Assembly: GCA_902799245.1 (NCBI GenBank)
Contig: CADBZY010000011.1
Coordinates: 1-64,000, forward strand
From: an uncultured Ruminococcus sp.
GTDB lineage: Bacteria > Bacillota > Clostridia > Oscillospirales > Acutalibacteraceae
Reading direction: 5' to 3'
DNA length: 64,000 nt
Made by a program: the position numbers and the translations under genes. Numbering within the stretch: position 1 is the stretch's first letter; each line of letters starts with the position of its first letter. Shown one piece after another: positions 33,042-42,198 of this stretch. The notes beneath the pieces were generated by a model. The model was not told the origin of the DNA. It saw only the letters and a list, made by a program, of their open reading frames with translations, and did no database searches.

Positions 33042-34439
33042 TTAAACGGGATGAACCTTCTCCGCAGTGTCGAAGTGAGCACTGTCGATGCCGTATTTGG
33101 CGTCTCTGCGGTTCTGGAAGAACTTGGTAGCGACCTGTCCGAAGCAGGCATAGGACAGCACGTCCTCCTCCTGCTCGAGATATTCGGTCATTTCCTCACG
33201 CAGATCATCCAGCTCCGGCTTGATAAGGTCGGCAGGACGGCAGTCGATGGGTTCGAGATCACCGATGATCTTCTTGCGGAATTCGGTGTCGATGGGCATG
33301 GGTGTCTTGCCGTAAGTTCCCTGTACAAGGCCTTTGAATTCTTTAGTGGTCATCTTGTAGCGTTCGCCCATGATGACATTCAGCACAGCCTGTGTGCCGA
33401 CGATCTGAGAGGTAGGAGTGACAAGCGGCGGATAACCCGCGTCCTCGCGGACGCGCGGCACTTCGTTGAGCACGTCGCTGAGCTTGTCGAGCTTTCCGGC
33501 GTCCTTGAGCTGCGAAACGAGGTTGGACAGCATTCCGCCCGGCACCTGATAGAGCAGCGTCTTGGAATCGACCTCGAGCACCTTCGGATTCATCAGACCG
33601 CTGCTGAGGTACTTCTGACGAAGCGTTTCGACGTAATCCCTGATCTTGGCAAGCAGATTGAGATCAAGGCCGGTATCGTATTCCGTACCCTGCAAAGCGG
33701 CAACCATCGACTCGGTGGCCGGATGCGATGTGCCGAGAGCCATCGGAGACATAGCGGTGTCAATCACGTCAACACCGGCTTCAATTGCCTTCATCATCGA
33801 CATGGAAGCAAGACCGGAAGTGTAGTGTGTATGCAGCTGAATCGGAATCTTGACGGTTTCCTTCAACGCTTTTACAAGATCATATGTGCCGTAAGGCGTC
33901 AGCAGACCTGCCATATCCTTGATGCAGATGGAATCCGCGCCGGTGTCCTCGAGAGTCTTGGCGTATTTGGTAAAATATTCCAGTGTAAAGACAGGGCCGG
34001 TGGTGTAGGAGATACAGCCCTGCACATGTCCGCCGTACTTCTTCGCGGCGTTAATAGAGGTTTCCAGGTTTCTTATATCATTGAGCGCGTCGAATATACG
34101 CATGATGTCGATGCCGTTGTCAATGGATTTTTCGACAAAATATTCCACAACATCATCGGCGTAGTGACGGTAGCCTAACATATTCTGACCGCGGAAGAGC
34201 ATTTGCAGCTTGGTGTTCGGGCAAGCCTTGCGGATGGTTCTCAGACGCTCCCACGGGTCTTCATTGAGGAAGCGAAGGCAGGCGTCGAAGGTCGCGCCGC
34301 CCCAGCATTCGAGGGAATGGAAGCCCACCTTATCGAGATCGGAAAGCATGGGGAGCATTTCCTCTGTGGTCATTCTGGTTGCAATAAGAGACTGGTGCGC
34401 GTCGCGCAGAACCGTCTCGGTAACTTTGATCTGTGCCAT
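33042..34439 (-). CDS. Oxaloacetate decarboxylase alpha / transcarboxylase 5S-like carboxyltransferase
   Basis: This 465-residue TIM-barrel carboxyltransferase has the HMGL-like/pyruvate carboxylase C-terminal fold. Motifs are TVLRDAHQSLIATRM with the metal-binding Asp, the carbamylated-lysine region ICIKDMAGLL, and the metal-binding LHTHYTSG. It moves CO2 between biotin and pyruvate/oxaloacetate. It lacks a biotin domain, which is encoded separately just upstream. No sodium-pump beta subunit gene is nearby, so the soluble transcarboxylase (5S subunit) reading fits better than a membrane sodium pump. It is the last gene of the operon. Confidence 0.88.
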   Translation of the reverse strand: MAQIKVTETVLRDAHQSLIATRMTTEEMLPMLSDLDKVGFHSLECWGGATFDACLRFLNEDPWERLRTIRKACPNTKLQMLFRGQNMLGYRHYADDVVEYFVEKSIDNGIDIMRIFDALNDIRNLETSINAAKKYGGHVQGCISYTTGPVFTLEYFTKYAKTLEDTGADSICIKDMAGLLTPYGTYDLVKALKETVKIPIQLHTHYTSGLASMSMMKAIEAGVDVIDTAMSPMALGTSHPATESMVAALQGTEYDTGLDLNLLAKIRDYVETLRQKYLSSGLMNPKVLEVDSKTLLYQVPGGMLSNLVSQLKDAGKLDKLSDVLNEVPRVREDAGYPPLVTPTSQIVGTQAVLNVIMGERYKMTTKEFKGLVQGTYGKTPMPIDTEFRKKIIGDLEPIDCRPADLIKPELDDLREEMTEYLEQEEDVLSYACFGQVATKFFQNRRDAKYGIDSAHFDTAEKVHPV

Positions 34440-34460
34440 ATGATTGCCTCCCGTCCGCTA

Positions 34461-34826
34461 TCAGCCGATTGTGACAAGTGCGGTGCCGGATTCGACAGTC
34501 TGACCCTTGATGACGTAAACCTCGACCACCTTGCCGTCCTTGGGAGCCGCAATGGCGTTCTCCATCTTCATCGCTTCGAGAATGAGAAGCGTATCGCCGG
34601 ACTTTACATAATCGCCGGGCTTGATCTGAACATCAAGAACGGTGCCGGGCATGGGAGAATTGACGGTCTCCCCCGCGACAGGAGCCTTGGGAGCCGCCGG
34701 AGCTGCGGGAGCCTTGGGTGCAGCGGGAGCGGGAGCCGAGGAAGCGGCAGGTGCGCTGTCGGAACCGACTTCTTCCACCTGAACATCATATGCAACGCCG
34801 TTAACGGTAATCTTTAAATTTTTCAT
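34461..34826 (-). CDS. Biotin carrier subunit
   Basis: This 121-residue protein has a short N-terminal domain (MKNLKITVNGVAYDVQVEEV), an Ala/Pro-rich flexible linker (residues 24-52) and a biotinyl domain. The acceptor is Lys87 in EAMKMEN and the companion turn is SPMPG. The linker lets biotin swing between the two carboxyltransferases encoded on either side. It has the size of the 1.3S subunit of transcarboxylase and of the gamma subunits of biotin decarboxylases. Confidence 0.93.
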   Translation of the reverse strand: MKNLKITVNGVAYDVQVEEVGSDSAPAASSAPAPAAPKAPAAPAAPKAPVAGETVNSPMPGTVLDVQIKPGDYVKSGDTLLILEAMKMENAIAAPKDGKVVEVYVIKGQTVESGTALVTIG

Positions 34827-34887
34827 GAGAAATTCCTCCTGAACTATGTCAAATGTGTAGTATATACTGGGTTATTCAGCAAAATCA

Positions 34888-36282
34888 TTACAGCTGAATA
34901 TTGGAATGCTTCTTCGGCAGGCGGGAAACCTTCTTGGATGCAAGCATATCGAGAGCAGCGACCACCGCGGCGCGTGTGTCAGCGGGTGCGATAACATCGT
35001 CAATGTAGCCCTCGGAGGCTGCCGCTGCAGGAGATGCAAGAGTATTTCTGTAATCTTCCTCGATCTCGGCACGCTTGGCGATTGGATCCTCAACACCCTT
35101 CAATTCATCGTTGTACATGATGGCGGTGAAGGTCTCGGGCGCAAGGGGAGCAATGACCGCGTTCGGCCATGCAACCGTGAAATCGGCATTGGCCGCACGT
35201 CCTGCAAGAGCCACAAAAGCGGGACCGTAGGCCGCACCGATGATGATTGCCATCTTGACGGTGGTTGCCTCGGCGTAGGCGTGCATCAGCTTTGCCGCGT
35301 CGCGCACGGTTTCAAAGCCGTAGGTATCGACAAGGGTAATGACAGGAATGGAGAAAGCGTCGCAGAATCTCACGAAGCGAGCCGCCTTAGCAGCGCCGTT
35401 GGCGTCCATCTTGCCGCTGTTGTAGCGGCTTCTGGTGGACACAACGCCGACAGTCTGTCCGTTGATGGTGGCAAGACCCGTCAGAACGCTTCTGCCGTGA
35501 CCGGTCTGGAAGTCCACAAGACTTCCCTCGTCCACGATACCGGCGATAATGTAAGAAATAACGCGCGTCTCCGTGCCGACAGCGGCGGAAACAGCGTCAA
35601 GCTCTTCGCCCGAAACAGTCGGTTCGCTGAAATCAGCGCTCAGAGCGGCGCTCAGATTGTTGGAGGGGAGCATGGCAACCAGCGTGCGCGCCTTGGCAAG
35701 CGCGTCGTCTATTGTCTTGGTCAGAATATGTACGCTCTCGCCCACATCCTCGCTCTTGCGCTCGCTGCCGTTGGTTTCTATGCCGAAGTCAATATCCTTG
35801 ACCGCGATGACAATATCTGCACAGCTTGCAATGAGTGCGTTGGTGCCGACACAGGTTCCCGCGATCACCGAGATCTGCGGAACGACACCCGAAAGGCTGC
35901 TGCTCCAGAGCAGCATATCGCCGTATGCGGCAAGAATGGCACCGCCCTGCTTCAAACGTGCGCCCTGTGAATCGTAAATGCCGATAACGGGTGCGCCTGT
36001 CTTTGCGGCAAAGTCATAAACCTTCTTTATCTTGCGCGCCTGCGCCTTTGAGATAGCGCCGCCTGTCACGTCGCCGTTCTGGGCAAAGGCATAAGCCGGC
36101 AGTCCGTCAACTAAACCGTAAGCGGTGACGACCTCGGCGAGACCGCCCTCAGACTTGACCAGCGAATCGAATTCCACCATGGTGCCCTCGTCAAAGAGCT
36201 TTGCAAGGCGATCGTAAGCCACTGTTTTTTTGACGGCGGCTTTAGTGTCGTTGACCTCCTGCAATTTGCTTTCTAAACTCAT
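34888..36282 (-). CDS. Acyl-CoA carboxyltransferase (12S / MmdA / PccB-like)
   Basis: This 464-residue crotonase-fold protein has two homologous halves. Typical oxyanion-hole glycine blocks are GIYDSQGARLKQG and, in the second half, LVDTYGFETVRDA and IIIGAAYGPAFVALAGRA. It would transfer CO2 between biotin and an acyl-CoA such as (methyl)malonyl-CoA. It is shorter than typical MmdA or PccB (about 510 residues). With the biotin carrier and 5S-like genes it reproduces the 12S-1.3S-5S set of a transcarboxylase. Which acyl-CoA is used cannot be read from the sequence. Confidence 0.88.
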   Translation of the reverse strand: MSLESKLQEVNDTKAAVKKTVAYDRLAKLFDEGTMVEFDSLVKSEGGLAEVVTAYGLVDGLPAYAFAQNGDVTGGAISKAQARKIKKVYDFAAKTGAPVIGIYDSQGARLKQGGAILAAYGDMLLWSSSLSGVVPQISVIAGTCVGTNALIASCADIVIAVKDIDFGIETNGSERKSEDVGESVHILTKTIDDALAKARTLVAMLPSNNLSAALSADFSEPTVSGEELDAVSAAVGTETRVISYIIAGIVDEGSLVDFQTGHGRSVLTGLATINGQTVGVVSTRSRYNSGKMDANGAAKAARFVRFCDAFSIPVITLVDTYGFETVRDAAKLMHAYAEATTVKMAIIIGAAYGPAFVALAGRAANADFTVAWPNAVIAPLAPETFTAIMYNDELKGVEDPIAKRAEIEEDYRNTLASPAAAASEGYIDDVIAPADTRAAVVAALDMLASKKVSRLPKKHSNIQL

Positions 36283-36380
36283 TGCTGAACCTCCTACAAT
36301 TCAAAACAGCATCGGCAAGCAAAGTCTTTGTGATGGCAAAGCCCTACTTCCCCACTGTAATTAATTAATATTTTAAATTA

Positions 36381-36409
36381 ATTATATTACACATTTGCAA
36401 CATATACAA
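36381..36409 (-). promoter_or_regulatory. Promoter of the transcarboxylase-like operon
   Basis: On the minus strand TTGTAT (36409-36404) and TATAAT (36386-36381) are 17 nt apart, about 100 nt upstream of the first gene. Confidence 0.6.
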
Positions 36410-36442
36410 GGGATTATTTAACCTTCTGACGCAAATTCCCTA

Positions 36443-36823
36443 TTATTTACAGAAATGCACCACATTTTGTGTAGCAATTGTCAAATATTTTCCGTCGTCA
36501 GCAAAGCCCATTCTGTCAAAAATCGCGTTTCTCATAGCGGAATCCGCCCTCACCTCAGGGATCATCCGGTTGAAGGCAAAGGAAGCGGCGGCGCGGAGCA
36601 TCAGCTCACAGGTAAAGTCGTCGGGATAATCAAATGTATTGATCAAAAGGAACGCCCTCATGGCGCCCTGTTCGTTGGGCTGTGTCTCGAGCGTGAGCGA
36701 AATATTGCCTGTCACTTCGCCGTTTTCATACGCACGGAGAACGGCCGCGTCCTCGGCAATGTTGTTTTGCGTCAAATACTCGCTCCGTTCTTTTTCATCG
36801 GTCAAGGGGTGTATTTCCAGCAT
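36443..36823 (-). CDS. Small GNAT-like protein
   Basis: This 126-residue protein resembles a reduced GNAT acetyltransferase. It has an N-terminal beta-rich part (GEVTGNISLTLE), a helix LMLRAAASFAFNRMIPEVRA and a late MGFADDGKYLTI, like the 'GF' strand of the fold. The usual acetyl-CoA-binding Q/RxxGxG/A loop is not clear, so it may be inactive or a binding protein. It lies 8 nt after rluB on the same strand and probably shares its transcript. Confidence 0.5.
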   Translation of the reverse strand: MLEIHPLTDEKERSEYLTQNNIAEDAAVLRAYENGEVTGNISLTLETQPNEQGAMRAFLLINTFDYPDDFTCELMLRAAASFAFNRMIPEVRADSAMRNAIFDRMGFADDGKYLTIATQNVVHFCK

Positions 36824-36831
36824 TTTTGTAT

Positions 36832-37647
36832 TTACCTTCCTTTTTTTTTCGTATTTTTATTGTTTTTATGATAGGGCGCTTTTTCAGCCGCCTTTGCCGC
36901 CCGTTTCTGACGGGAAGCGGAAATCTGCGCAGAAGCCATGAGAGAACGAAGTTCGTCGTCGCTCAGGTCGCGCCAGTCACCGGGTTTCAGCATACCCAAT
37001 TTCACATTGCCGACAGCCGTGCGTTTCAAACGCATGACTTCAAGCCCCAGTTCCTCGCACATCTTGCGAATCTGCCTGTTGCGTCCCTCGTAAAGCGTGA
37101 TCTGCATGACGTTTCGGTTTTCCTCTTTCGTGATGAGATTCACATCGGCGGGAAGCGTCATCTGTCCGTCGATCATCAAGCCCTCCGAGAGCTTGGCCAG
37201 CGTGTCCTCTGTCACCTGCTGACGGACGGTGACGCGGTAGGTCTTGGAAACATGACTGCGCGGATGGGATATTCTGTTGGCAAAATCGCCGTCATTGGTC
37301 ATGAGCAGCAGTCCTTCGCTGTCGCGGTCGAGCCTGCCGACGGGAAATACTCTCTGCTCGACGTTGGAAACAAGCTCCGCAACGCACTTCCGACCTAATT
37401 CGTCGTCCATGGTGGTGACAAAGCCTCTCGGCTTGTGCAGCATTATGTAAACCTTCCGGCTGGTCTGCGGAAGCAGCTTCCGGCTGCCGACTGTAATTTT
37501 GTCGTTGACCGGGTCGACCTTATCGCCAATCTCGGCAATTCTGCCGTTGACACGAACCTTGCCCTCGGCGATCAGCTGCTCCGCCTTGCGACGGGACGCG
37601 ATGCCGCAGTCGGCGATCAGCTTCTGAAGCCTGATTTTTTCAGCCAT
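36832..37647 (-). CDS. rluB: 23S rRNA pseudouridine synthase, RluB type
   Basis: This 271-residue enzyme has an N-terminal S4 RNA-binding domain (RLQKLIADCGIASRRKAEQL) and a pseudouridine synthase domain with the catalytic Asp in GRLDRDSEGLLLMTNDG. RluB-type enzymes modify U2605 of 23S rRNA. The C-terminal tail is basic (KRAAKAAEKAPYHKNNKNTK), which is common. It ends the string of genes that begins with the M50 protease and scpAB, a conserved clostridial order. Confidence 0.93.
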   Translation of the reverse strand: MAEKIRLQKLIADCGIASRRKAEQLIAEGKVRVNGRIAEIGDKVDPVNDKITVGSRKLLPQTSRKVYIMLHKPRGFVTTMDDELGRKCVAELVSNVEQRVFPVGRLDRDSEGLLLMTNDGDFANRISHPRSHVSKTYRVTVRQQVTEDTLAKLSEGLMIDGQMTLPADVNLITKEENRNVMQITLYEGRNRQIRKMCEELGLEVMRLKRTAVGNVKLGMLKPGDWRDLSDDELRSLMASAQISASRQKRAAKAAEKAPYHKNNKNTKKKGR

Positions 37648-37760
37648 ATTATTAATTCTCCTTCTATTTTAATATATCAGTGAAGGGCAGAAGTGAAAAA
37701 CAACACCTCCGCCTTTCACTGATACTTATAGTCAAGCATTCATACAACCAACATATTCCG

Positions 37761-37799
37761 GCGCGAATGCGCTCCTTCATGATTCTCTATCCGTTATTC
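37761..37799. repeat. Dispersed palindrome plus GAATA-heptad repeat, copy 2
   Basis: On the minus strand this reads AGAATAACGGATAGAGAATC, continues ATGAAGGAGCGC and ends in the palindrome GCGCATTCGCGC. It aligns with copy 1 at 26229 and partly overlaps the 3' end of the D,D-carboxypeptidase gene. Confidence 0.5.
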
Positions 37800-39244
37800 T
37801 TTTCTTTCTCTTGTAAGCGCTCTCTTTCCTCAATCGCTCTGATATAGTCGGTAAACCAGCCGTTGGTGACAGCGCGAACGTCCTCAGTGGCGGTAATGGG
37901 ATAATCAGCTATCACAATGCCGTTGACGGAATAGCGCAAATGACCCACAACTTCACCTGTTTTGATAGGCGCATAGATAAACTGATCAAAAACCACCTCG
38001 CGCACAAGATCCTTCTTCTGCGTTTTCAGGACGTTGCAGGTCGCGCCGGGCTTGCAGTCAACATGCACTCGCTTCCTGTTGCCGCCCACTACCGTGGCGT
38101 CAAAGGAGGTAATATCCGGGTCAACCTCCACCTGTTCATAAAGACTTTTCGCGTAATTGTAGAGAGTCTTGTGGTCATTCCAGCGGTTGAGGTTATTGAG
38201 GGTGACGCAAACCAGATGAAGTCCCTCCTTGGAGGAAACATGCGACACAAGGCACTGACCCGCAAGGTTGGTGACGCCGGTTTTTATGCCGTCGCAGCCT
38301 TCATAGCCGAACCGCTGCCCCTGCAGGAGGTAATTGTGAGTGACAAGGTTTCTCCCCTTGGGGAAAGGAAACTCATCATAATAAATACTTCTCACCCTGA
38401 ATGCCACAATGGAGCGGAAGTCTTCATTCTGCATAGCGTATTTTCCCAAAAGTGCCATATCGTAAGCGGTGGAATAATGCGCGCCGTCTGAAAACTGATC
38501 GAGTCCCGACGGGGTATCAAAGTGGGTATTCAACATTCCGAGCTGTGTTGCCTTCTCATTCATCAGCGAGACAAACGCCTCGATGCTGCCGCTCACAGCG
38601 ACAGCGGCAGTATTCGCCGCGTCGTTGCCGGAATACATCATCATCGCGACGCACAGATCATGCATGGTGATTTTGTAGCCCGGTTGAAGGCCGATTTTCG
38701 TGCCGTCGAGCAGTCTCATACATTCATCGGTAACGGTGATCGTGCGACCTATATCACCGCTTTCCAGCGCCAGAATACAGGTCATGATCTTGGTGGTACT
38801 CGCCATTGGCATCTGCTGGTTTTCATTGACGCCGTAAAGCACCATACCGGTGTCGCAGTCCATCACGATGGCAGAGCCGGCATTGATCTTGGGGGTGCCG
38901 TCCTCGTTTAATTCCGTGGCGGTCTGCACCGCGTCATCCACAGCATTCTCATTCAACTCAGAACCGGTCGGCGCAGTCGTGGTAGTCGTGGTTGCCTCGG
39001 TGGTAGTCGTGGTGGTGGTTGTCGAAGTAGTCGTTGCATTGGTTGAACCCGCTGTTGTGGATGATCGCTTGGATGTACGCATATCATAAGCGGAATTGCC
39101 CGACGCCGGTGCGGTACCCTTTCCCGCGCTTACCGAAAGCGAGAAGGTCGTCATCATAACAACAGCAATAGTTAATGCGGCTGTCCTTTTTACTAGCTCG
39201 CCTTTCTTAAGTCTGTCCTTACACAATTGAAAAATACGTTTCAT
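37787..39244 (-). CDS. D-alanyl-D-alanine carboxypeptidase (DacF-like, S11)
   Basis: The ATG at 39244 (MKRIFQLCK) is chosen because AGGGGA lies just upstream and a signal peptide follows (about residues 20-40). The protein is 485 residues. A poly-threonine linker (residues 71-92) precedes the penicillin-binding domain. Active-site motifs are S149-T-T-K152, YSGNDAA and DGIKTGVT. A PBP5-type C-terminal beta domain follows (CKPGATCNVLKT). It trims the terminal D-Ala of peptidoglycan stem peptides outside the membrane. The long threonine tract is not part of Bacillus DacF and resembles linkers of ruminococcal exported proteins. Confidence 0.92.
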   Translation of the reverse strand: MKRIFQLCKDRLKKGELVKRTAALTIAVVMMTTFSLSVSAGKGTAPASGNSAYDMRTSKRSSTTAGSTNATTTSTTTTTTTTEATTTTTTAPTGSELNENAVDDAVQTATELNEDGTPKINAGSAIVMDCDTGMVLYGVNENQQMPMASTTKIMTCILALESGDIGRTITVTDECMRLLDGTKIGLQPGYKITMHDLCVAMMMYSGNDAANTAAVAVSGSIEAFVSLMNEKATQLGMLNTHFDTPSGLDQFSDGAHYSTAYDMALLGKYAMQNEDFRSIVAFRVRSIYYDEFPFPKGRNLVTHNYLLQGQRFGYEGCDGIKTGVTNLAGQCLVSHVSSKEGLHLVCVTLNNLNRWNDHKTLYNYAKSLYEQVEVDPDITSFDATVVGGNRKRVHVDCKPGATCNVLKTQKKDLVREVVFDQFIYAPIKTGEVVGHLRYSVNGIVIADYPITATEDVRAVTNGWFTDYIRAIEERERLQEKEKNNG

Positions 39245-39349
39245 TTCGTCCCCTGCCTTCATCATAGTAAAAACACAAACGGTTATGTGTAGTCTTTGCG
39301 GACACGGGTCAAATATTCTGCTGAGCAGCCGGGAAAAATAATGCAATTA

Positions 39350-39856
39350 TCACTCGGAAATCTCCTCATCAAGGGTAAGAGGCTCCGCTTTCTCCGCTAT
39401 TTCTTTAGAAAGATCCGGCTCACTGTCCTTGTTCTTATCCTTGACGCCCGCAAGGAGGCTGCTCACCTGATCGACGAGATTGGGGATCATTCCCACAGCC
39501 TTGTCGAGTGAATTCATATTGTTGTCAATCTGAAGCAGACGGACATTGGTCGGCGTAATGACAAGGAACGCCACCGGCTGCACCGTGACTCCTGCGCCGC
39601 CGCCGCCGCCGAAGCAGCGGTGTCCCGACTTGCCGTCAAAGTCCGAACCGCCGGACGCAAAGCCGTAGGACATCTTGGAAATAGGAATGATCGTGGTGTC
39701 GCCATTGACGATGGGTTCGCCGATGATGGTGGAAACGTCCACCATTTCCTTTATCTTGGAGAGAGTGGTGTCCATCATGCCCTTGATGGGATGTACGGGA
39801 GCCTTTGTCTTTTCGGTTGTTTCAATTTCGGGTGTCTTTTTCTCTTCTGCGCTCAT
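39350..39856 (-). CDS. ytfJ: GerW/YtfJ family sporulation protein
   Basis: This 168-residue protein has the YtfJ core: MMDTTLSKIKEMVDVSTIIG, TTIIPISKMSYGFASGGSDF, a glycine run (GGGGGAGVTV) and PVAFLVITPTNVRLL. In Bacillus the family is needed for normal spore germination, but it is also found in clostridia whose sporulation is uncertain. The N-terminus is hydrophilic and the C-terminal tail acidic. It is next to the YtfI-like gene, the same neighbour as in Bacillus. Confidence 0.9.
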   Translation of the reverse strand: MSAEEKKTPEIETTEKTKAPVHPIKGMMDTTLSKIKEMVDVSTIIGEPIVNGDTTIIPISKMSYGFASGGSDFDGKSGHRCFGGGGGAGVTVQPVAFLVITPTNVRLLQIDNNMNSLDKAVGMIPNLVDQVSSLLAGVKDKNKDSEPDLSKEIAEKAEPLTLDEEISE

Positions 39857-39883
39857 TATGTTCAGACCTTTCTTTATGATTCT

Positions 39884-40729
39884 TTATTCATCTTTGGACT
39901 TTTCTTTTTTCAGCTTCGATGTAAGTCTTATCTGAGATACAGCAAATTTAATCACTGCCCACAGCAGATTTCCAACCATGCGTATCGGAAAAAGGGTAAA
40001 TTCACCGATAAAATATATCTTAATTCCTTCTCCGGCATAGTCGGGAGTTATTTCTATATCCCTGGTCTTGGGGTTGGCGGGATCGTAACCTCTTGTGCTG
40101 CTCAGCAAAAAGGAGAGCGCCGGAAACGCGCCCGCGCAGATTCTGCCGTACTGGATGGCGGTGTCGGCAGCGTCATCGCCGGAAATAGCGGCGTGAAGCA
40201 CCAATCGGTCGATTCTTATTCCCCGGTATATCTTCGCTACAGCGCCACCAAGCATTTTGCCGGCGTCCGCGAAGAACTTCAGCGCACCGAAGAAGCCGCG
40301 CTGTTCCTTTAGCGCGCCGAAGAAGCTCTGTTTCTTTTCAGGCTCTTTTGGCGCAGAAGGCTTCTTTTTTTTCGGCTTGGGCTTGCGGCGGATTTTGGAT
40401 TTAATCCAGGCAAAACCCTTTTTGATGCCGCGAAGTACTGTCGAAATGGCCGCTTTGATTCCGTAAAGTACCGTCAGCAGAAACCGCCCAATGGCCGAAA
40501 GCACACGGCGGATGATTCCCGGCGGCTTCTGAGGCGGCTTTTCTCCCACAATGTAAAATTTCAAGAAAAGATAACGAATCCGAAGCGTTACATCCGGCTC
40601 ATATCTGACATGGAGATGCACCGGAATACACATTGCGACAAGCAGCAACAATAAAATGATCAGCAGGAGAAGGCCGATTATCTTTAAAAGGATTCCTAAT
40701 ATTTTTAAAACAATCAACAGCAACACCAC
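39884..40729 (-). CDS. DUF2953 (YtfI-like) membrane protein
   Basis: This 281-residue protein starts with a long hydrophobic segment of nearly pure Leu, Ile and Val (residues 2-35). A beta-rich region follows (HVRYEPDVTLRIRYLFLKFY), then a Lys/Pro-rich basic stretch (RRKPKPKKKKPSAPKEPEKK) and the DUF2953 part (GAVAKIYRGIRIDRLVLHAA). Neighbours are ytfJ and scpAB, the usual clostridial and Bacillus context. Function is unknown; a spore or envelope role is inferred from position. Confidence 0.8.
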   Translation of the reverse strand: MVLLLIVLKILGILLKIIGLLLLIILLLLLVAMCIPVHLHVRYEPDVTLRIRYLFLKFYIVGEKPPQKPPGIIRRVLSAIGRFLLTVLYGIKAAISTVLRGIKKGFAWIKSKIRRKPKPKKKKPSAPKEPEKKQSFFGALKEQRGFFGALKFFADAGKMLGGAVAKIYRGIRIDRLVLHAAISGDDAADTAIQYGRICAGAFPALSFLLSSTRGYDPANPKTRDIEITPDYAGEGIKIYFIGEFTLFPIRMVGNLLWAVIKFAVSQIRLTSKLKKEKSKDE

Positions 40730-40733
40730 CCAT

Positions 40734-40797
40734 GAGCGCTCACATGCGTTCGCTAAGAGAAGAGTGACTAGTGAATAACGAATAGATAATAATGAAA
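40734..40797. repeat. Dispersed palindrome plus GAATA-heptad repeat, copy 3
   Basis: Here the array is on the plus strand: GAGCGCTCACATGCGTTCGC as a palindromic end, then GTGAATAACGAATAGATAAT and AATGAAAG. It fills the gap between scpB and the YtfI-like gene. Confidence 0.5.
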
Positions 40798-40875
40798 GAA
40801 GCCCTGGGGCTTGGAATATATTATTGCAAGGCGAAAACTTCCGATTATAATTCTTATTACTTTATTCTGTATTCT

Positions 40876-41460
40876 TTATTCTTTTTCTTCCGCTTCTTCC
40901 TTCGCGCCCTCTATGGCTTCTTCGAGGGTCATCTGCAGGTTAGCTTCGGTTTCGTTGGGAATTTCGGGAAGTTCTCCCATGGATTCCAGACCGAAGCAGC
41001 GCATGAAATTCGGGCTGGTGGCATACTGCATAGGTCTGCCCGGAAGGTCAAGCCTGCCGCGTTCCTCAATGAGTCCTCTGGCAAGCAGGGTATTCACAAC
41101 GCCGGAACAATCCACACCGCGCACGCGTTCGATGAAGTTCTTTGTGACAGGCTCATTGTAGGCGATGACCGCCAACACTTCCATTGCCGCGCCGGACAGC
41201 GGAGCGTCCTTTTTCAGGTCAAGCAGCGTGCGGATAATCGGCGCGTATTCGTCGCGTGTGGTCATCTGGTACTGTCCGCCTAATTTCACCACTCGCAGCG
41301 CTGAGCCGTTGTTTTCATAATATTCGTTAAGCTCGGAGCAGACGCTGTCTATTGTATTCTTGTCCACACCCAGCACATCCGCCATTCTCTCACAGCTCAC
41401 AGGGTCGCCCCCGGCGAAGATCATAGCTTCTACTGTTGCTCTGAGTCCGATTGATTCCAA
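40876..41460 (-). CDS. scpB: Segregation and condensation protein B
   Basis: This 194-residue kleisin-interacting protein consists of two winged-helix domains (VEAMIFAGGDPVSCERMADV, VLAVIAYNEPVTKNFIERVR and FMRCFGLESMGELP) and an acidic tail. With ScpA it completes the SMC condensin complex that organises and separates chromosomes. Its start lies inside the scpA 3' end (31-nt overlap), so the two are translated together. Confidence 0.95.
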   Translation of the reverse strand: MESIGLRATVEAMIFAGGDPVSCERMADVLGVDKNTIDSVCSELNEYYENNGSALRVVKLGGQYQMTTRDEYAPIIRTLLDLKKDAPLSGAAMEVLAVIAYNEPVTKNFIERVRGVDCSGVVNTLLARGLIEERGRLDLPGRPMQYATSPNFMRCFGLESMGELPEIPNETEANLQMTLEEAIEGAKEEAEEKE

Positions 41461-42161
41461 TTGCGTCCACCACTCTCGTTAATCGTCATAATGTTGTTGT
41501 CGTCAATGTTAACCTTGCGGCTGCGTATCAGATCGAGCACAGCAAGGAATGTCGCTATCAGCTCGCTGCGGGAGTCGGCGCGCTCAAAGAGCGTCGAGAA
41601 CCGCAGCCGCTTGGATTTGTATATGCTCTTCAATACAAAGCCTACCCGCTCGGTAACCGACACGATCTTTTTCCCCACAATCGCCCGGAAATTCTCCTTG
41701 GACGGCGGCTTCTTGCGAAGTCCTCTGCCTATGGCGTTGACATATGCCTTCACCAGCTCCGCTGCTTCGTGCGTCCTGCTGTAGGTCAGATCGTGACTGA
41801 TCTTCATCTCCGGGCGCGTAAAACCGTCGAAGCTCACCTTCTCCGCGAGTTTGCCCGCCATCTGCTTGCAGAGCTGGTACTCTATCAGCTCGCCGCTGAG
41901 TTCCTTTTTGAGTTCCTCCGCTTCTTCCTTGCGCGGCATGAGCATGGCTGTCTTGATGTAAACCAGACGGGAAGCCATTGTCAGGAATTCGCTGGACACG
42001 TCCATATTCTCCAGCCGCATCATGTCAATGTGCGCCATGTACTGCTCCAGCAGCTCGGCCACCGGAATATCATAGATGTTGAGCTTATTCTTTGAGATGA
42101 GAAAAAGCAGAAGATCAAGCGGGCCCTCAAAAACGTCTAATTTATAGGATATTTTTTCCAT
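41430..42161 (-). CDS. scpA: Segregation and condensation protein A
   Basis: This 243-residue kleisin links the SMC heads. The N-terminal helix KLDVFEGPLDLLLFLISKNK contacts the SMC neck, and the C-terminal winged helix (FSTLFERADSRSELIATFLA) contacts the SMC cap. The residues after about 225 are an Asn/Ser-rich tail that overlaps scpB. It follows the M50 protease gene by 37 nt. Confidence 0.95.
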   Translation of the reverse strand: MEKISYKLDVFEGPLDLLLFLISKNKLNIYDIPVAELLEQYMAHIDMMRLENMDVSSEFLTMASRLVYIKTAMLMPRKEEAEELKKELSGELIEYQLCKQMAGKLAEKVSFDGFTRPEMKISHDLTYSRTHEAAELVKAYVNAIGRGLRKKPPSKENFRAIVGKKIVSVTERVGFVLKSIYKSKRLRFSTLFERADSRSELIATFLAVLDLIRSRKVNIDDNNIMTINESGGRNWNQSDSEQQ

Positions 42162-42198
42162 TTTCTTCCAAAATCGCTCTTTCGGTCAGTTTTCAGAA

